Shown here piece after piece: positions 34,234 through 42,287 of a DNA stretch of 64,000 nucleotides (positions within the stretch are counted from its first letter, which is position 1; each line of letters starts with the position of its first letter). A program made the position numbers and the translations under genes. Source of the DNA: TMED14 sp002378565 (GTDB taxonomy: Bacteria > Bacteroidota > Bacteroidia > Flavobacteriales > Schleiferiaceae); assembly GCA_943846715.1 (NCBI GenBank), contig OX044356.1:124001-188000 (forward strand), read 5' to 3'. The notes beneath the pieces were generated by a model. The model saw only the letters and a list, made by a program, of their open reading frames with translations, was not told the origin of the DNA and did not search any database.

Positions 34234-36765
34234 TCAAACCCCCTCATTGCGGCTGAATGCGGCTTGATTGAATGAACGATGGCTTTCAATGAATGTCCGA
34301 TTGCTGTCGGGCTCCTCGCTCCATTCATATTCGTACTTGCTTTCTTCGCTGGATTGCGTCTCTTCGCCTTTGCCCTGAAGAGCTGACTTGATTTCAGGCC
34401 CTTGAGAGTTCCAATCATCTTTGATGCTTTGACCGATATCCTCCTTCAAGGATTTGCTGTCGAGTTTGAACTGCAAATCATCCACTGACCCATACAGTTT
34501 CATGGGGATCCAGACGGGGCCTCGGTCATCCTGCACAGCGATGTAATTCCGCAGGTTTTTGGAACCGTCACTGTTGCCAATGCCACTCAAGTCACGCAAA
34601 TTCATCCTCAAGGTGAAGTCCATGACATTGTCAAAGCTGTGACTGCCTTCTACCTTGAGAACCAAGGCATTATTTTCCAAGGTCATCTGAGGGATGGTGA
34701 TGATTTCATTGGCGATGCGAAGCTGGTTTTCCAGCGTGCCAAAGCGCACATCGACCAGATCAGTGACGTCAGCAAATCGCGCCAAATCCAACAGGGGACT
34801 GTAGTTCTGCAATCGCCCATTGGCCACAGAGAAGTCGGCAGATGCCGTGAATTGATCGGATAGCAAATCCCAGTTATCATCCCACTCAAACTGGAGACTG
34901 ACTTGTGCGCTGAGCATGCCTGACAGGTTTTCGTGGGTGATCTGATCTTGGCCAAAGTCTTGCCATTCATCCATGAACTTTTCCAGATTCACATGACTCA
35001 ATAAGCCTTGAAAAGACAAGCTGTGATGTCCTTCATTGAGTGGCATGAAGAAGGCATTGCCTGAAAGCAAGCCACCAGCATGGCTGAGCCGGAGTTTGTC
35101 AATTTTCACATTTAACCCTGTGCCAACCAAGTTGGCACTGACATCGGTGGCCTGAATGCCATCGTAAAGCATGGATTGGCAGTTCAGATGGACTCGGTGA
35201 TGGTCTGCCCATGGAATGCCATCATCCGGTTCACCTGTGAGGTTGGCATTCCAGATTTCAGAACCAATCAAGTCTTCAATCACCCACCGCTTGCCCGTGA
35301 GGGTTAGGTCATGGGTCATGGGCCCACTTGCTGCCAATGCCTGGTGAATGATGCCTTCTGCTTTAGCAACAGTGCTTCCTGTTTGTACGCTGGCATTGAT
35401 CAGGTGAACATCTTGTCCGTGGAGTTCCACCGTGGCAGAGTGCACGATCAGGGGTTGCTTCGCTCCCTCAATGGCAAAATGCCCATCCGTGATTTGCAAG
35501 CCCCCTGACCAGATGGCAGGCCATAAGCCTTCAGATGAAATGGCTTCCATGGAAGTGAAGGATCTCTTGAAGCCAACGCTACCGTTGACTTGGCCTGATG
35601 AACCGTCCCACGTGGTCAGCTTAAGCCAATGCATCCAGTCCATCCATGGGGAGTTGAAGTCAAGCGTCGCTGCCAAGTTGGGCTGATTCAGGTTGTCTAG
35701 ACGGAAAGATCCGCCAAGCACAGAACCTCTTGACTTGCCAGTGAATGCCGTCATGGATAGGGTGGAGCTTGTCAAGCTGTTGAATCGACCGTTGTCAAAA
35801 TGGACACTTGCTGTGATATTGTTTGCATCAAACCAGCCATTGGAAACATTGAGCTTGCCTTGTGTCCATTCCCCATCTGCATGGATGTCCAAGCCCTGAT
35901 CTGTAGAGGTGATGTCAACGGTCAGATCCATCAGGCCATCAATCTGTGCCATGTCTGGGTCTGGAACCAATGAAGATGGCATCAGGTGCAAAATCTCTTC
36001 AATGTCCAGAGCCTTAGCCTGCATTGACCATTGGCTGCCTGACTCATCCATTTGACCGGTCAGGTCCATGGCCCATTGGTTGACTTCAAGCCGCCCTGAT
36101 TGCATGACGGTGACCTGGCCATCGCCTAGCATGTCCATGCTACCGCGAATAATCATGTGTTCATCGTTCCATGAGGGCATATCCAGCTCCCAATCTGCCA
36201 CTGCCTCAATCAAGTTGCTATCAGTTTTCCCCTTCAAGCGCATGCGATGGGCCAGGAACTGCGTGCTCCATGGCTGCTCACCGTCACTCAGTAGGTGCAC
36301 CTGGCTGTTGAGAACGGTGAGGCCTTTGAGGTCAATTTGCGCGCTCTTTGACCCTTTGTCAGCAAGGATGTTGAAGTTGCCATCGCCATTGCTGTCCCAA
36401 TGCAAATAGACTTTGCCACCTTTTGCTGTGATGCGCTGGAGGATGGTTTTCCCGCGCAATGCGGGCAGCAATTTGAACTGGGCATAAACCGTTGAGAAAT
36501 ACATCAAGGTGTCCAGCCCCTTTTCATCTGTGGGGTCTGCGATATAGAAATCATCCAAGCGCAATGAGATGTCAGGAAATTGCCCAAACAAATCAATGGC
36601 TAGATTGTCCACACTGGCTTTTGCGCTCAGATTGTCATTGACAGCGCCAAGAAAACGGCTTGTCAATGCGTCAGAACTGCTCTGAACATAGAGCAACAAT
36701 GATCCACCTGTCAGCAATAACAGACCTAAGGTCCATGCCAATAAACGGATCAATCGTTTGATCAT
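34234..36765 (-). CDS. AsmA-family inner-membrane/periplasmic protein
   Basis: This 843-residue protein has one N-terminal membrane anchor (about 5-28) and a very long periplasmic part of repeated beta-strands. The N-terminal part (SVDNLAIDLFGQFPDISLRLDDFYIAD) and the C-terminal part (DFSVANGRLQNYSPLLDLARF..., FTLRMNLRDLSGIG) match the AsmA-like family. Members are thought to form lipid-conducting bridges or otherwise influence outer-membrane assembly. The start codon overlaps the rluB stop by one base (TAATG), so it is translated with rluB. Confidence 0.83.
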   Translation of the reverse strand: MIKRLIRLLAWTLGLLLLTGGSLLLYVQSSSDALTSRFLGAVNDNLSAKASVDNLAIDLFGQFPDISLRLDDFYIADPTDEKGLDTLMYFSTVYAQFKLLPALRGKTILQRITAKGGKVYLHWDSNGDGNFNILADKGSKSAQIDLKGLTVLNSQVHLLSDGEQPWSTQFLAHRMRLKGKTDSNLIEAVADWELDMPSWNDEHMIIRGSMDMLGDGQVTVMQSGRLEVNQWAMDLTGQMDESGSQWSMQAKALDIEEILHLMPSSLVPDPDMAQIDGLMDLTVDITSTDQGLDIHADGEWTQGKLNVSNGWFDANNITASVHFDNGRFNSLTSSTLSMTAFTGKSRGSVLGGSFRLDNLNQPNLAATLDFNSPWMDWMHWLKLTTWDGSSGQVNGSVGFKRSFTSMEAISSEGLWPAIWSGGLQITDGHFAIEGAKQPLIVHSATVELHGQDVHLINASVQTGSTVAKAEGIIHQALAASGPMTHDLTLTGKRWVIEDLIGSEIWNANLTGEPDDGIPWADHHRVHLNCQSMLYDGIQATDVSANLVGTGLNVKIDKLRLSHAGGLLSGNAFFMPLNEGHHSLSFQGLLSHVNLEKFMDEWQDFGQDQITHENLSGMLSAQVSLQFEWDDNWDLLSDQFTASADFSVANGRLQNYSPLLDLARFADVTDLVDVRFGTLENQLRIANEIITIPQMTLENNALVLKVEGSHSFDNVMDFTLRMNLRDLSGIGNSDGSKNLRNYIAVQDDRGPVWIPMKLYGSVDDLQFKLDSKSLKEDIGQSIKDDWNSQGPEIKSALQGKGEETQSSEESKYEYEWSEEPDSNRTFIESHRSFNQAAFSRNEGV

Positions 36766-38567
36766 TAAATTATTTTCAAGAAACCAACTTCCTTATCACT
36801 TAAGAAACGGAATTGTCCGCGGTTTAATTGCTTCTTGGTTAATCCTGCAAAACTGGTGCGGTCCAATTTGGTGACTTCATAGCCAAGGTGCTCAAACAAG
36901 CGACGCACAATGCGGTTGCGTCCCAAGTGGATTTCAATCCCAACCAAGGTGTGGTTGTCTGCATTAGGCATCTCAATTTTGTCAACAGGAACGAGTCCGT
37001 CATTGAGTGTGACACCTTCTTTGATGGCTTCCAAATCAGCAGGAGATAAGGGCTTATCCAATGTGGCCAAGTAGATTTTTGGTGCGCCATTGCTGGGGTG
37101 CATCAACTTCTTTGCCAGGTCTCCATCGTTGGTGAATAGTAAAGTGCCAGTGGTGGCACGATCCAATCGGCCAACAGGGTAGATCCGCTCTTTGCATGCA
37201 TCGCCTATCAAGTCCATGACGGTCTTGCGGGCCTTTTCGTCTTCAACGGTGGTGATGAAGCCTTTCGGCTTGTTCATCAAGAGGTAAACGGGTTTTTCTG
37301 CTTTGAGTTTTTCACCGGCATATTTCACCTCATCAGTTGGGTTGACTTTGTGACCCATTTCTGTGACCACTACGCCATTGACTGTCACCATGCCATCTTC
37401 GATCAGCTTGTCAGCTTCACGTCGTGAGCAGATGCCTGCGTGTGCGATGAATCGGTTCAAGCGAATGTTCTCTGAACCCAAGGCACGCTCTTCTGCGGTG
37501 ACGTGTCGTAGACCGCCACTGCGTGACCTGAACTCTCTTGAGTAGCCTCCGTCATCTTTGCGCGTGTCACGGTTGTCACTGTTGTAGCTACCGCCATCCT
37601 GCTGTTCGCGGTTGTCTCGTTTGTACCCGCCTCCGCCTGAGCGGTTGTCTCTGTTGTACCCGCCTCCGCCTGAGCGGTTGTCTCTGTTGTACCCGCCTCC
37701 GCCTGAGCGGTTGTCTCTGTTGTAGCCGCCACCTTCAGATCGGTTGTCACGGTTGTACCCGCCTCCGCCTGAGCGGTTGTCTCTGTTGTACCCGCCTCCG
37801 CCTGAGCGGTTGTCTCTGTTGTAGCCGCCACCTTCAGATCGGTTGTCACGGTTGTACCCGCCTCCGCCTGATTGGTTGTCTCTGTTGTACCCGCCTCCGC
37901 CTGAGCGGTTGTCACGGTTGTACCCGCCACCTTCAGATCGGTTGTCACGGTTGTACCCGCCTCCGCCTGAGCGGTTGTCACGGTTGTACCCGCCTCCGCC
38001 TGAGCGGTTGTCTCTGTTGTACCCGCCTCCGCCTGAGCGGTTGTCACGGTTGTACCCGCCACCTTCAGATCGGTTGTCACGGTTGTACCCGCCTCCGCCT
38101 GAGCGGTTGTCACGGTTGTACCCGCCTCCGCCTGAGCGGTTGTCTCTGTTGTACCCGCCACCTTCAGATCGGTTGTCACGGTTGTACCCGCCTCCGCCTG
38201 AGCGGTTGTCACGGTTGTAGCCGCCTCCGCCTGAGCGGTTGTCTCTGTTGTAGCCGCCACCTTCAGATCGGTTGTCACGGTTGTACCCGCCTCCGCCTGA
38301 GCGGTTGTCTCTGTTGTAGCCGCCACCTTCAGATCGGTTGTCACGGTTGTACCCGCCTCCGCCTGAGCGGTTGTCTCTGTTGTAGCCGCCACCACCTGAG
38401 CGGTTGTCTTTATTGTAGCTGCCTCGACTGTCGTCACGACTGCCGCGGTCACGACTGGATGCACTGCGTCCAAACTCCTTTTTTCCATCGGCTCCGATGC
38501 TGGATTTGAACTTATTGTTGCCTTTGCCTGTCTTCTCAGATGAAGCGTCTTGATCTTGGGTACTCAC
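36765..38567 (-). CDS. rluB: RluB/RsuA-type pseudouridine synthase with a long Gly/Asn/Arg repeat N-terminus
   Basis: The C-terminal 240 residues hold an S4 RNA-binding domain (IRLNRFIAHAGICSRREADKLI) and the pseudouridine synthase domain with the catalytic Asp in YPVGRLDRATTG. This is the RluB type that modifies 23S rRNA near position 2605 (E. coli numbering). The first 330 residues are low complexity: about 24 tandem 11-residue units of the form GGGGYNRDNRS or EGGGYNRDNRS. This Arg/Gly-rich, Tyr-containing segment is probably disordered and RNA-binding. I choose the GTG at 38567, since an in-frame TTG at 38585 overlaps the -7 element TACTTTTG (38583-38590). The total is 600 residues against about 250-300 for ordinary family members. 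Confidence 0.88.
   Translation of the reverse strand: MSTQDQDASSEKTGKGNNKFKSSIGADGKKEFGRSASSRDRGSRDDSRGSYNKDNRSGGGGYNRDNRSGGGGYNRDNRSEGGGYNRDNRSGGGGYNRDNRSEGGGYNRDNRSGGGGYNRDNRSGGGGYNRDNRSEGGGYNRDNRSGGGGYNRDNRSGGGGYNRDNRSEGGGYNRDNRSGGGGYNRDNRSGGGGYNRDNRSGGGGYNRDNRSEGGGYNRDNRSGGGGYNRDNQSGGGGYNRDNRSEGGGYNRDNRSGGGGYNRDNRSGGGGYNRDNRSEGGGYNRDNRSGGGGYNRDNRSGGGGYNRDNRSGGGGYKRDNREQQDGGSYNSDNRDTRKDDGGYSREFRSRSGGLRHVTAEERALGSENIRLNRFIAHAGICSRREADKLIEDGMVTVNGVVVTEMGHKVNPTDEVKYAGEKLKAEKPVYLLMNKPKGFITTVEDEKARKTVMDLIGDACKERIYPVGRLDRATTGTLLFTNDGDLAKKLMHPSNGAPKIYLATLDKPLSPADLEAIKEGVTLNDGLVPVDKIEMPNADNHTLVGIEIHLGRNRIVRRLFEHLGYEVTKLDRTSFAGLTKKQLNRGQFRFLSDKEVGFLKII
37607..38420. repeat. 33-bp tandem repeat array inside rluB
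   Basis: About 24 copies of a 33-bp unit encode an 11-residue peptide. Two main versions alternate, one coding GGGG and one coding EGGG at the start of the unit. They occur in a roughly 2-3-unit higher-order pattern that suggests repeated block duplication. Because the unit is a multiple of three and lacks stops in other frames, long spurious reading frames appear on both strands. Confidence 0.95.
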
Positions 38568-38582
38568 TGTTGAAATTTTTTG

Positions 38583-38590
38583 CAAAAGTA
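38583..38590 (-). promoter_or_regulatory. -7 promoter element of rluB
   Basis: TACTTTTG on the minus strand fits TAnnTTTG exactly and lies 15 bases upstream of the GTG at 38567, giving a leader of roughly 10 bases. Confidence 0.5.
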
Positions 38591-38612
38591 GTCAATTTAT
38601 ATGCTCCGTGAA

Positions 38613-39008
38613 CTATCCCCAGCCCTCCCAAAATCCCTGATGTACAATCACATGGCTTTTCCCTTTCGAGTTTTGCACCAAGGCGAGGTCAATGCGGATT
38701 TCCCAATTCAGGCCATGCATGTACAAATAGGCCGTTCCAGCTTTTGCGATTCTCCTGAACTGTCTTGACTTTGCAGCTGGATGGTCTCGATGATGACCCA
38801 CGACCTTCACTTCGATGAGAACCAACAATTGTTGCCCAGGCTGATGCACAATCAAGTCAATTTCAGCCCGTTGATGTCTCCAGTTTCTGGCAATCGAAAC
38901 ATAGCCTTCATGTTGGTAATGGACGGCAACACACTGCTCTCCCCATTGCCCAATCAGGTGTTTTTGCTTGGAAAGGGGGCGGTCAGGGTAGGTAGGTGAA
39001 TGCTGCAC
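38613..39008 (-). CDS. YraN/UPF0102-family nuclease-like protein
   Basis: This 131-residue protein has the restriction-endonuclease-like fold signature of the YraN family: GEQCVAVHYQHEGYVSIARNWRHQRAEIDLIV followed by LVLIEVKVV (E-x-D...E-V-K active-site pattern, about residues 52-73). The family is widespread but its role is not settled. It overlaps the end of the preceding carboxypeptidase gene by 26 bases. Confidence 0.85.
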   Translation of the reverse strand: MQHSPTYPDRPLSKQKHLIGQWGEQCVAVHYQHEGYVSIARNWRHQRAEIDLIVHQPGQQLLVLIEVKVVGHHRDHPAAKSRQFRRIAKAGTAYLYMHGLNWEIRIDLALVQNSKGKSHVIVHQGFWEGWG

Positions 39009-39888
39009 CTTGCGAATCTACCGTCAAGGTTACCTGAGAGCCGGTGACAAGGGTTTCATTGCGTTTTTCGTGGCCAAATGGAAACCCTGCGGCAAAGGGC
39101 AGGCTTTTTGGGCAATGTTCTGCCAGAATTTCTAGGGCATTCATGCCAAATGGCACGTCATTGTCGTGCATGTCAGTCATGTCACCCGCAATCATGCCTT
39201 GAAGGCCTTTGAAGGAGCCTGACCGCTTCAGTGCCCACATCATGCGATCGATGTGGTAGAAGTGTTCGTCCAGGTCTTCCAAAAAGAGAATGGTGCCATC
39301 TAGGCAGGGGAAGCTGTCTGAGCCAATCATGCTATACAGGACACTGAGGTTGCCTCCGATCAATAGGCCAGTGGATTGGCCATGTCGATTCAGGTCATGG
39401 GGCTTAGCGCAAAGCCCTAGGGCTTTGCCCTGCAAGGCCAGCGCAAGGGAGTTTTTGCTCGATGTGTCAAGCTGTGGCAGTTGAATAGGCATCCAAGCGT
39501 GAAGTGCTGCCAGGCCATTTACGTGAGCTTTGCCAATCAAATGTGTGAAGTCACTGAAGCCAATCAACCACTTGGGCGATGCTTTCAGGGCCTCCCAGTC
39601 AACCAAGTCAACCATATTAACTGCCCCATATCCTCCTCGAATAGCCCATATGGCCTTGATGAGGGGTTGTCCGATAGCGGTATTTACGTCTGCTGCTCGC
39701 TGACTAGAGCTGCCGCCAAATTGGTTTGATTGTTCACCAAGGTTACCTGCCTCAACCCCAACAAATCCATGGCTTTCAGCCCATTGCTTGGCCTGTTCAA
39801 TCATCGTTGAATCGGTGTACCTGGACGGGCTGATCAGGGCGATATGGTCGCCGGCAACAAGGGAGGGGGGATGAATGAGTGAGTCCAT
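38983..39888 (-). CDS. ldcA: LD-carboxypeptidase (peptidase family S66)
   Basis: This family S66 enzyme removes the terminal D-Ala from murein tetrapeptides in the cytoplasm for cell-wall recycling. Residues around the catalytic triad are visible: Ser in WLIGFSDFTHL, Glu in TILFLEDLDEH, and His in AAGFPFGHEKRNE. GDHIALISPSR at the N-terminus and IRGGYGAVNMVD fit the family, and 301 residues is a normal length. It is divergent from metG. Together with murQ and murI in this window it points to active murein recycling. Confidence 0.9.
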   Translation of the reverse strand: MDSLIHPPSLVAGDHIALISPSRYTDSTMIEQAKQWAESHGFVGVEAGNLGEQSNQFGGSSSQRAADVNTAIGQPLIKAIWAIRGGYGAVNMVDLVDWEALKASPKWLIGFSDFTHLIGKAHVNGLAALHAWMPIQLPQLDTSSKNSLALALQGKALGLCAKPHDLNRHGQSTGLLIGGNLSVLYSMIGSDSFPCLDGTILFLEDLDEHFYHIDRMMWALKRSGSFKGLQGMIAGDMTDMHDNDVPFGMNALEILAEHCPKSLPFAAGFPFGHEKRNETLVTGSQVTLTVDSQGAAFTYLP

Positions 39889-39923
39889 GTGAAATTAGGT
39901 TCTGCCAAGGTAAGGCTGCTTCG

Positions 39924-39931
39924 TACTTTTG
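39924..39931 (+). promoter_or_regulatory. Promoter of metG
   Basis: TACTTTTG at 39924-39931 fits TAnnTTTG, with TCTG at 39901-39904 exactly 19 bases upstream as a one-mismatch -33 box. The ATG of metG follows after seven bases. Confidence 0.55.
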
Positions 39932-39938
39932 TGAACCC

Positions 39939-41612
39939 ATGAGTCAATTCAATCGCACCACCGTCACGGCAGCACTTCCCTATGCCAATGGTCCCATTCA
40001 CATTGGACATTTGGCAGGGTGTTACCTGCCGTCAGACATCTATGTCCGCTTTTTGCGTCTTCGTGGTGAGGATGTGGCCTTCATCTGCGGATCTGATGAG
40101 CACGGCATGGCCATCACCATGCGCGCTCGCAAGGAAGGTGTATCACCTAAGGACATTGTGGATCGCTACCATGTGATGATGCGTGACGCCTTGAAGGATT
40201 TTGGGGTTGACTTTGATGTTTATTCAAGAACCTCCGGAGACAAGCACAAGGAAGTGGCTTCAAGCTTTTTCAAGGAGCTTTATGACAAAGGGGTTTTTGA
40301 TACCCGTGAAACCGATCAGTACTACGACCCGGAGGCGAAGCAGTTTTTGGCGGATCGCTACATCAAGGGAACGTGTCCCCGATGCAGTTACCCTGAGGCC
40401 TATGGTGATCAATGTGAGTCATGCGGTGCCACCTTAAACCCCACGGATTTGATCAACCCGGCATCGACCTTATCTGGTGCCACCTTGGAGCGAAGAAAGA
40501 CAACCAATTGGTTTTTGCCATTGGACAAATTGGCCCCTGACCTTCGGGCATACATTGAGTCCCACCCTGAGTGGAAGGCCAACGTTTATGGCCAATGCAA
40601 GTCATGGCTGGATTCCGGGGATGGCCTGCAGCCACGCAGCATGACCAGAGATTTAGACTGGGGTGTGCCTGTGCCGGTTGAAGGTGCTGAGGGCAAGGTG
40701 CTGTATGTCTGGTTTGACGCGCCCTTGGGTTACATCACCGCCACCCAGGAGCTGTTTGGCAAGGATTGGGAAAAGTGGTGGAAGGCTGATGACACCCGAT
40801 TGATTCACTTCATTGGCAAGGACAATATTGTGTTTCATTGTATCATTTTCCCAGCCATTTTGATGCAGCATGGGGAATACATCCTTGCAGATCAAGTACC
40901 TGCCAATGAGTTCCTTAATCTAGAAGGTGACAAGCTGTCGACCTCAAGAGATTGGGCCGTTTGGCTGCATGAGTACTTGGAAGATTTTCCAGGCAAAGCA
41001 GATGTGCTGCGCTATGCCTTGTGTGCCACGATGCCAGAGAACAAGGACAATGACTTCACATGGGCAGATTTTCAGCAACGGAACAACTCGGAGTTGGTCG
41101 CGATTTACGGCAACTTGGTGAACCGCATCATGGTGCTCAATCACAAATTCTGTGATGGCAAGGTACCAGTGATTGGCCAGGAGCCTGCTGACATGGAGGC
41201 CTTGAAAAATATTGTGAAACAAGCAGATGCCATTGAGAAATATTTGGAGCAGTTCAAATTCCGTGATGCCCTCGCTGAGGCGATGAACTTAGCCCGTGCG
41301 GGCAATAAATACTTGGCAGATCAAGCACCCTGGAAGGTGATGAAGACAGATTTAGCTAGGGCTCAAGCCATCCTAGGTGTGGCCACACAAATCGCTGCAG
41401 CCCTCACTGTGTTGATGGATCCCTTCATGCCTCAGGTCTCTGACAAGCTCAGAGTGATGCTGGGGATGACTGCTGCTTTGCAATGGTCTGACCTTGGTGA
41501 CGAAGGCCATTTAATCAAAGTCGGCACCCCCCTCGGTCAAGCGGCCTTGCTTTTTGATAAAATCGAGGATGAAGCCATGGATATTCAGCGAGCAAAGCTG
41601 GTCAAACCCTAG
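39939..41612 (+). CDS. metG: Methionyl-tRNA synthetase lacking a fused C-terminal tRNA-binding domain
   Basis: MetRS charges tRNA-Met. Class I motifs are present: the HIGH equivalent in ANGPIHIGHLAG, the KMSKS equivalent KLSTS, and the zinc-knuckle cysteines CPRCSYPEAYGDQCESC. The anticodon-binding domain (ATMPENKDNDFTW, NRIMVLNHKF) is complete. The protein ends at 557 residues, whereas many Bacteroidota MetRS continue for over 100 residues into an EMAP/Trbp111-like tRNA-binding domain. That domain appears separately, and truncated, in another frame 32 bases downstream. The start at 39939 is set by the promoter; an in-frame ATG at 39879 lies in the divergent gene. Confidence 0.95.
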   Translation: MSQFNRTTVTAALPYANGPIHIGHLAGCYLPSDIYVRFLRLRGEDVAFICGSDEHGMAITMRARKEGVSPKDIVDRYHVMMRDALKDFGVDFDVYSRTSGDKHKEVASSFFKELYDKGVFDTRETDQYYDPEAKQFLADRYIKGTCPRCSYPEAYGDQCESCGATLNPTDLINPASTLSGATLERRKTTNWFLPLDKLAPDLRAYIESHPEWKANVYGQCKSWLDSGDGLQPRSMTRDLDWGVPVPVEGAEGKVLYVWFDAPLGYITATQELFGKDWEKWWKADDTRLIHFIGKDNIVFHCIIFPAILMQHGEYILADQVPANEFLNLEGDKLSTSRDWAVWLHEYLEDFPGKADVLRYALCATMPENKDNDFTWADFQQRNNSELVAIYGNLVNRIMVLNHKFCDGKVPVIGQEPADMEALKNIVKQADAIEKYLEQFKFRDALAEAMNLARAGNKYLADQAPWKVMKTDLARAQAILGVATQIAAALTVLMDPFMPQVSDKLRVMLGMTAALQWSDLGDEGHLIKVGTPLGQAALLFDKIEDEAMDIQRAKLVKP

Positions 41613-41644
41613 CCTGTCCTCACCACCCTGAATACCTTGAACCC

Positions 41645-41890
41645 ATGTTAGATCACATCACTTTTGATCAATTTGCTCCCTTGGATATCCATGTTGCAAT
41701 GCATAAGGCTGCAGAGGCTGTCCCCAAAGTAGATTGCTTGTTGAAGCTCACCCTGGACAGAGGTTTTGATACCATGACAGTGCTTTCAGGCATTACTGAA
41801 CACTTCAGTCCAGAAGAGGTGGTTGGTAAAGAGGTCTGTGTGCTTACTAATTGGCCCCGTAGTTCAATGGATAGAATAGAAGTTTCCTAA
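41645..41890 (+). pseudogene. Truncated MetRS-type (EMAP/Trbp111) tRNA-binding domain running into a tRNA gene
   Basis: Residues 1-68 (ITFDQFAPLDIHVAMHKAAE..., LLKLTLDRGFDTMTVLSGIT, VVGKEVCVLTN) match the first two thirds of the MetRS C-terminal tRNA-binding domain. In intact family members the next residues are an almost invariant N-L-A-P-R-K followed by about 40 more. Here the frame instead reads into the tRNA-Arg(CCU) gene at 41853 and stops inside it. Conserved positions are also altered (VGT replaced by VAM). A TACCTTGA element ending four bases before the ATG suggests it was once expressed on its own. It is most likely a broken gene; a short functional peptide cannot be excluded. Confidence 0.72.
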
Positions 41891-41924
41891 ACTTTCGATC
41901 TAGGTTCGATTCCTAGCGGGGCTA
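41853..41924 (+). tRNA. tRNA-Arg (anticodon CCU)
   Basis: A 72-base cloverleaf can be drawn by hand. The acceptor GGCCCCG pairs with CGGGGCT (one G-U). The D arm is GTTC/GAAT, the anticodon stem is GAAGT/ACTTT with loop TTCCTAA (anticodon CCT in DNA), and the T arm is CTAGG-TTCGATT-CCTAG. CCA is not encoded. It reads AGG arginine codons. It starts immediately where the tRNA-binding-domain reading frame breaks, and a strong terminator follows. Confidence 0.95.
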
Positions 41925-41927
41925 CTA

Positions 41928-41968
41928 AAGCGGAATATGTGATATTTTCTTCACTATTCCGCTTTTTT
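41928..41968 (+). terminator. Terminator after tRNA-Arg(CCU)
   Basis: AAGCGGAATA at 41928-41937 pairs with TATTCCGCTT at 41955-41964, with a few further pairs inside (GTGA/TCAC), followed by T residues to 41968. The hairpin begins four bases after the tRNA. The next 295 bases (41970-42264) hold no gene that I can support. Confidence 0.85.
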
Positions 41969-42263
41969 ATTCCCCCTGAAACCCTAGTCAATCTTGAGAC
42001 ATAGCAAATGGCAGGATTTAAGCCAAAAGTTCGATATCAGTCTGAGCGCAAGTTGATGTTCACGTACCCATGTGTTGATATTTTTTGAATCAAATACACC
42101 AATAATGGTATTTGTGCCAAATCAATACCTAGATCAGGTAGAATATTTTTGCATAGCGGACTTCACGCAAGCGCCACGTGCTTTGTTGAGAACCCTTTGT
42201 AAAACTTTGGGTTTTTAAGCCATTGAATAGTTTTTAGTTATTGGAAAACGAAGGAACTTTGAA

Positions 42264-42282
42264 GTGATTCTTGAAGAATCAC
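42264..42282 (+). promoter_or_regulatory. Perfect inverted repeat just upstream of the large T9SS protein
   Basis: GTGATTCTT-G-AAGAATCAC is a 9-bp dyad with a single central base, ending five bases before the ATG at 42288. It could be an operator, or a hairpin in the leader that controls translation. Confidence 0.55.
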
Positions 42283-42287
42283 AAACG

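Noticed and set aside
37607..38420. CRISPR-like regular repeats
   Set aside because: Units are directly adjacent with no unique spacers, keep the rluB reading frame, and no cas gene is near.
37457..38509. Long reading frames (over 300 codons) on both strands across the rluB repeat
   Set aside because: They arise because the 33-bp unit is a multiple of three and has no stops in other frames. They are pure low-complexity Thr/Ala or Cys/Arg/Leu repeats with no domain, and rluB explains the DNA.
38983..39008. 26-base overlap between ldcA and yraN as a sign of an assembly error
   Set aside because: Both proteins look complete with family motifs in place. Overlaps of this size occur elsewhere in tightly packed operons, and no alternative start for yraN fits better.
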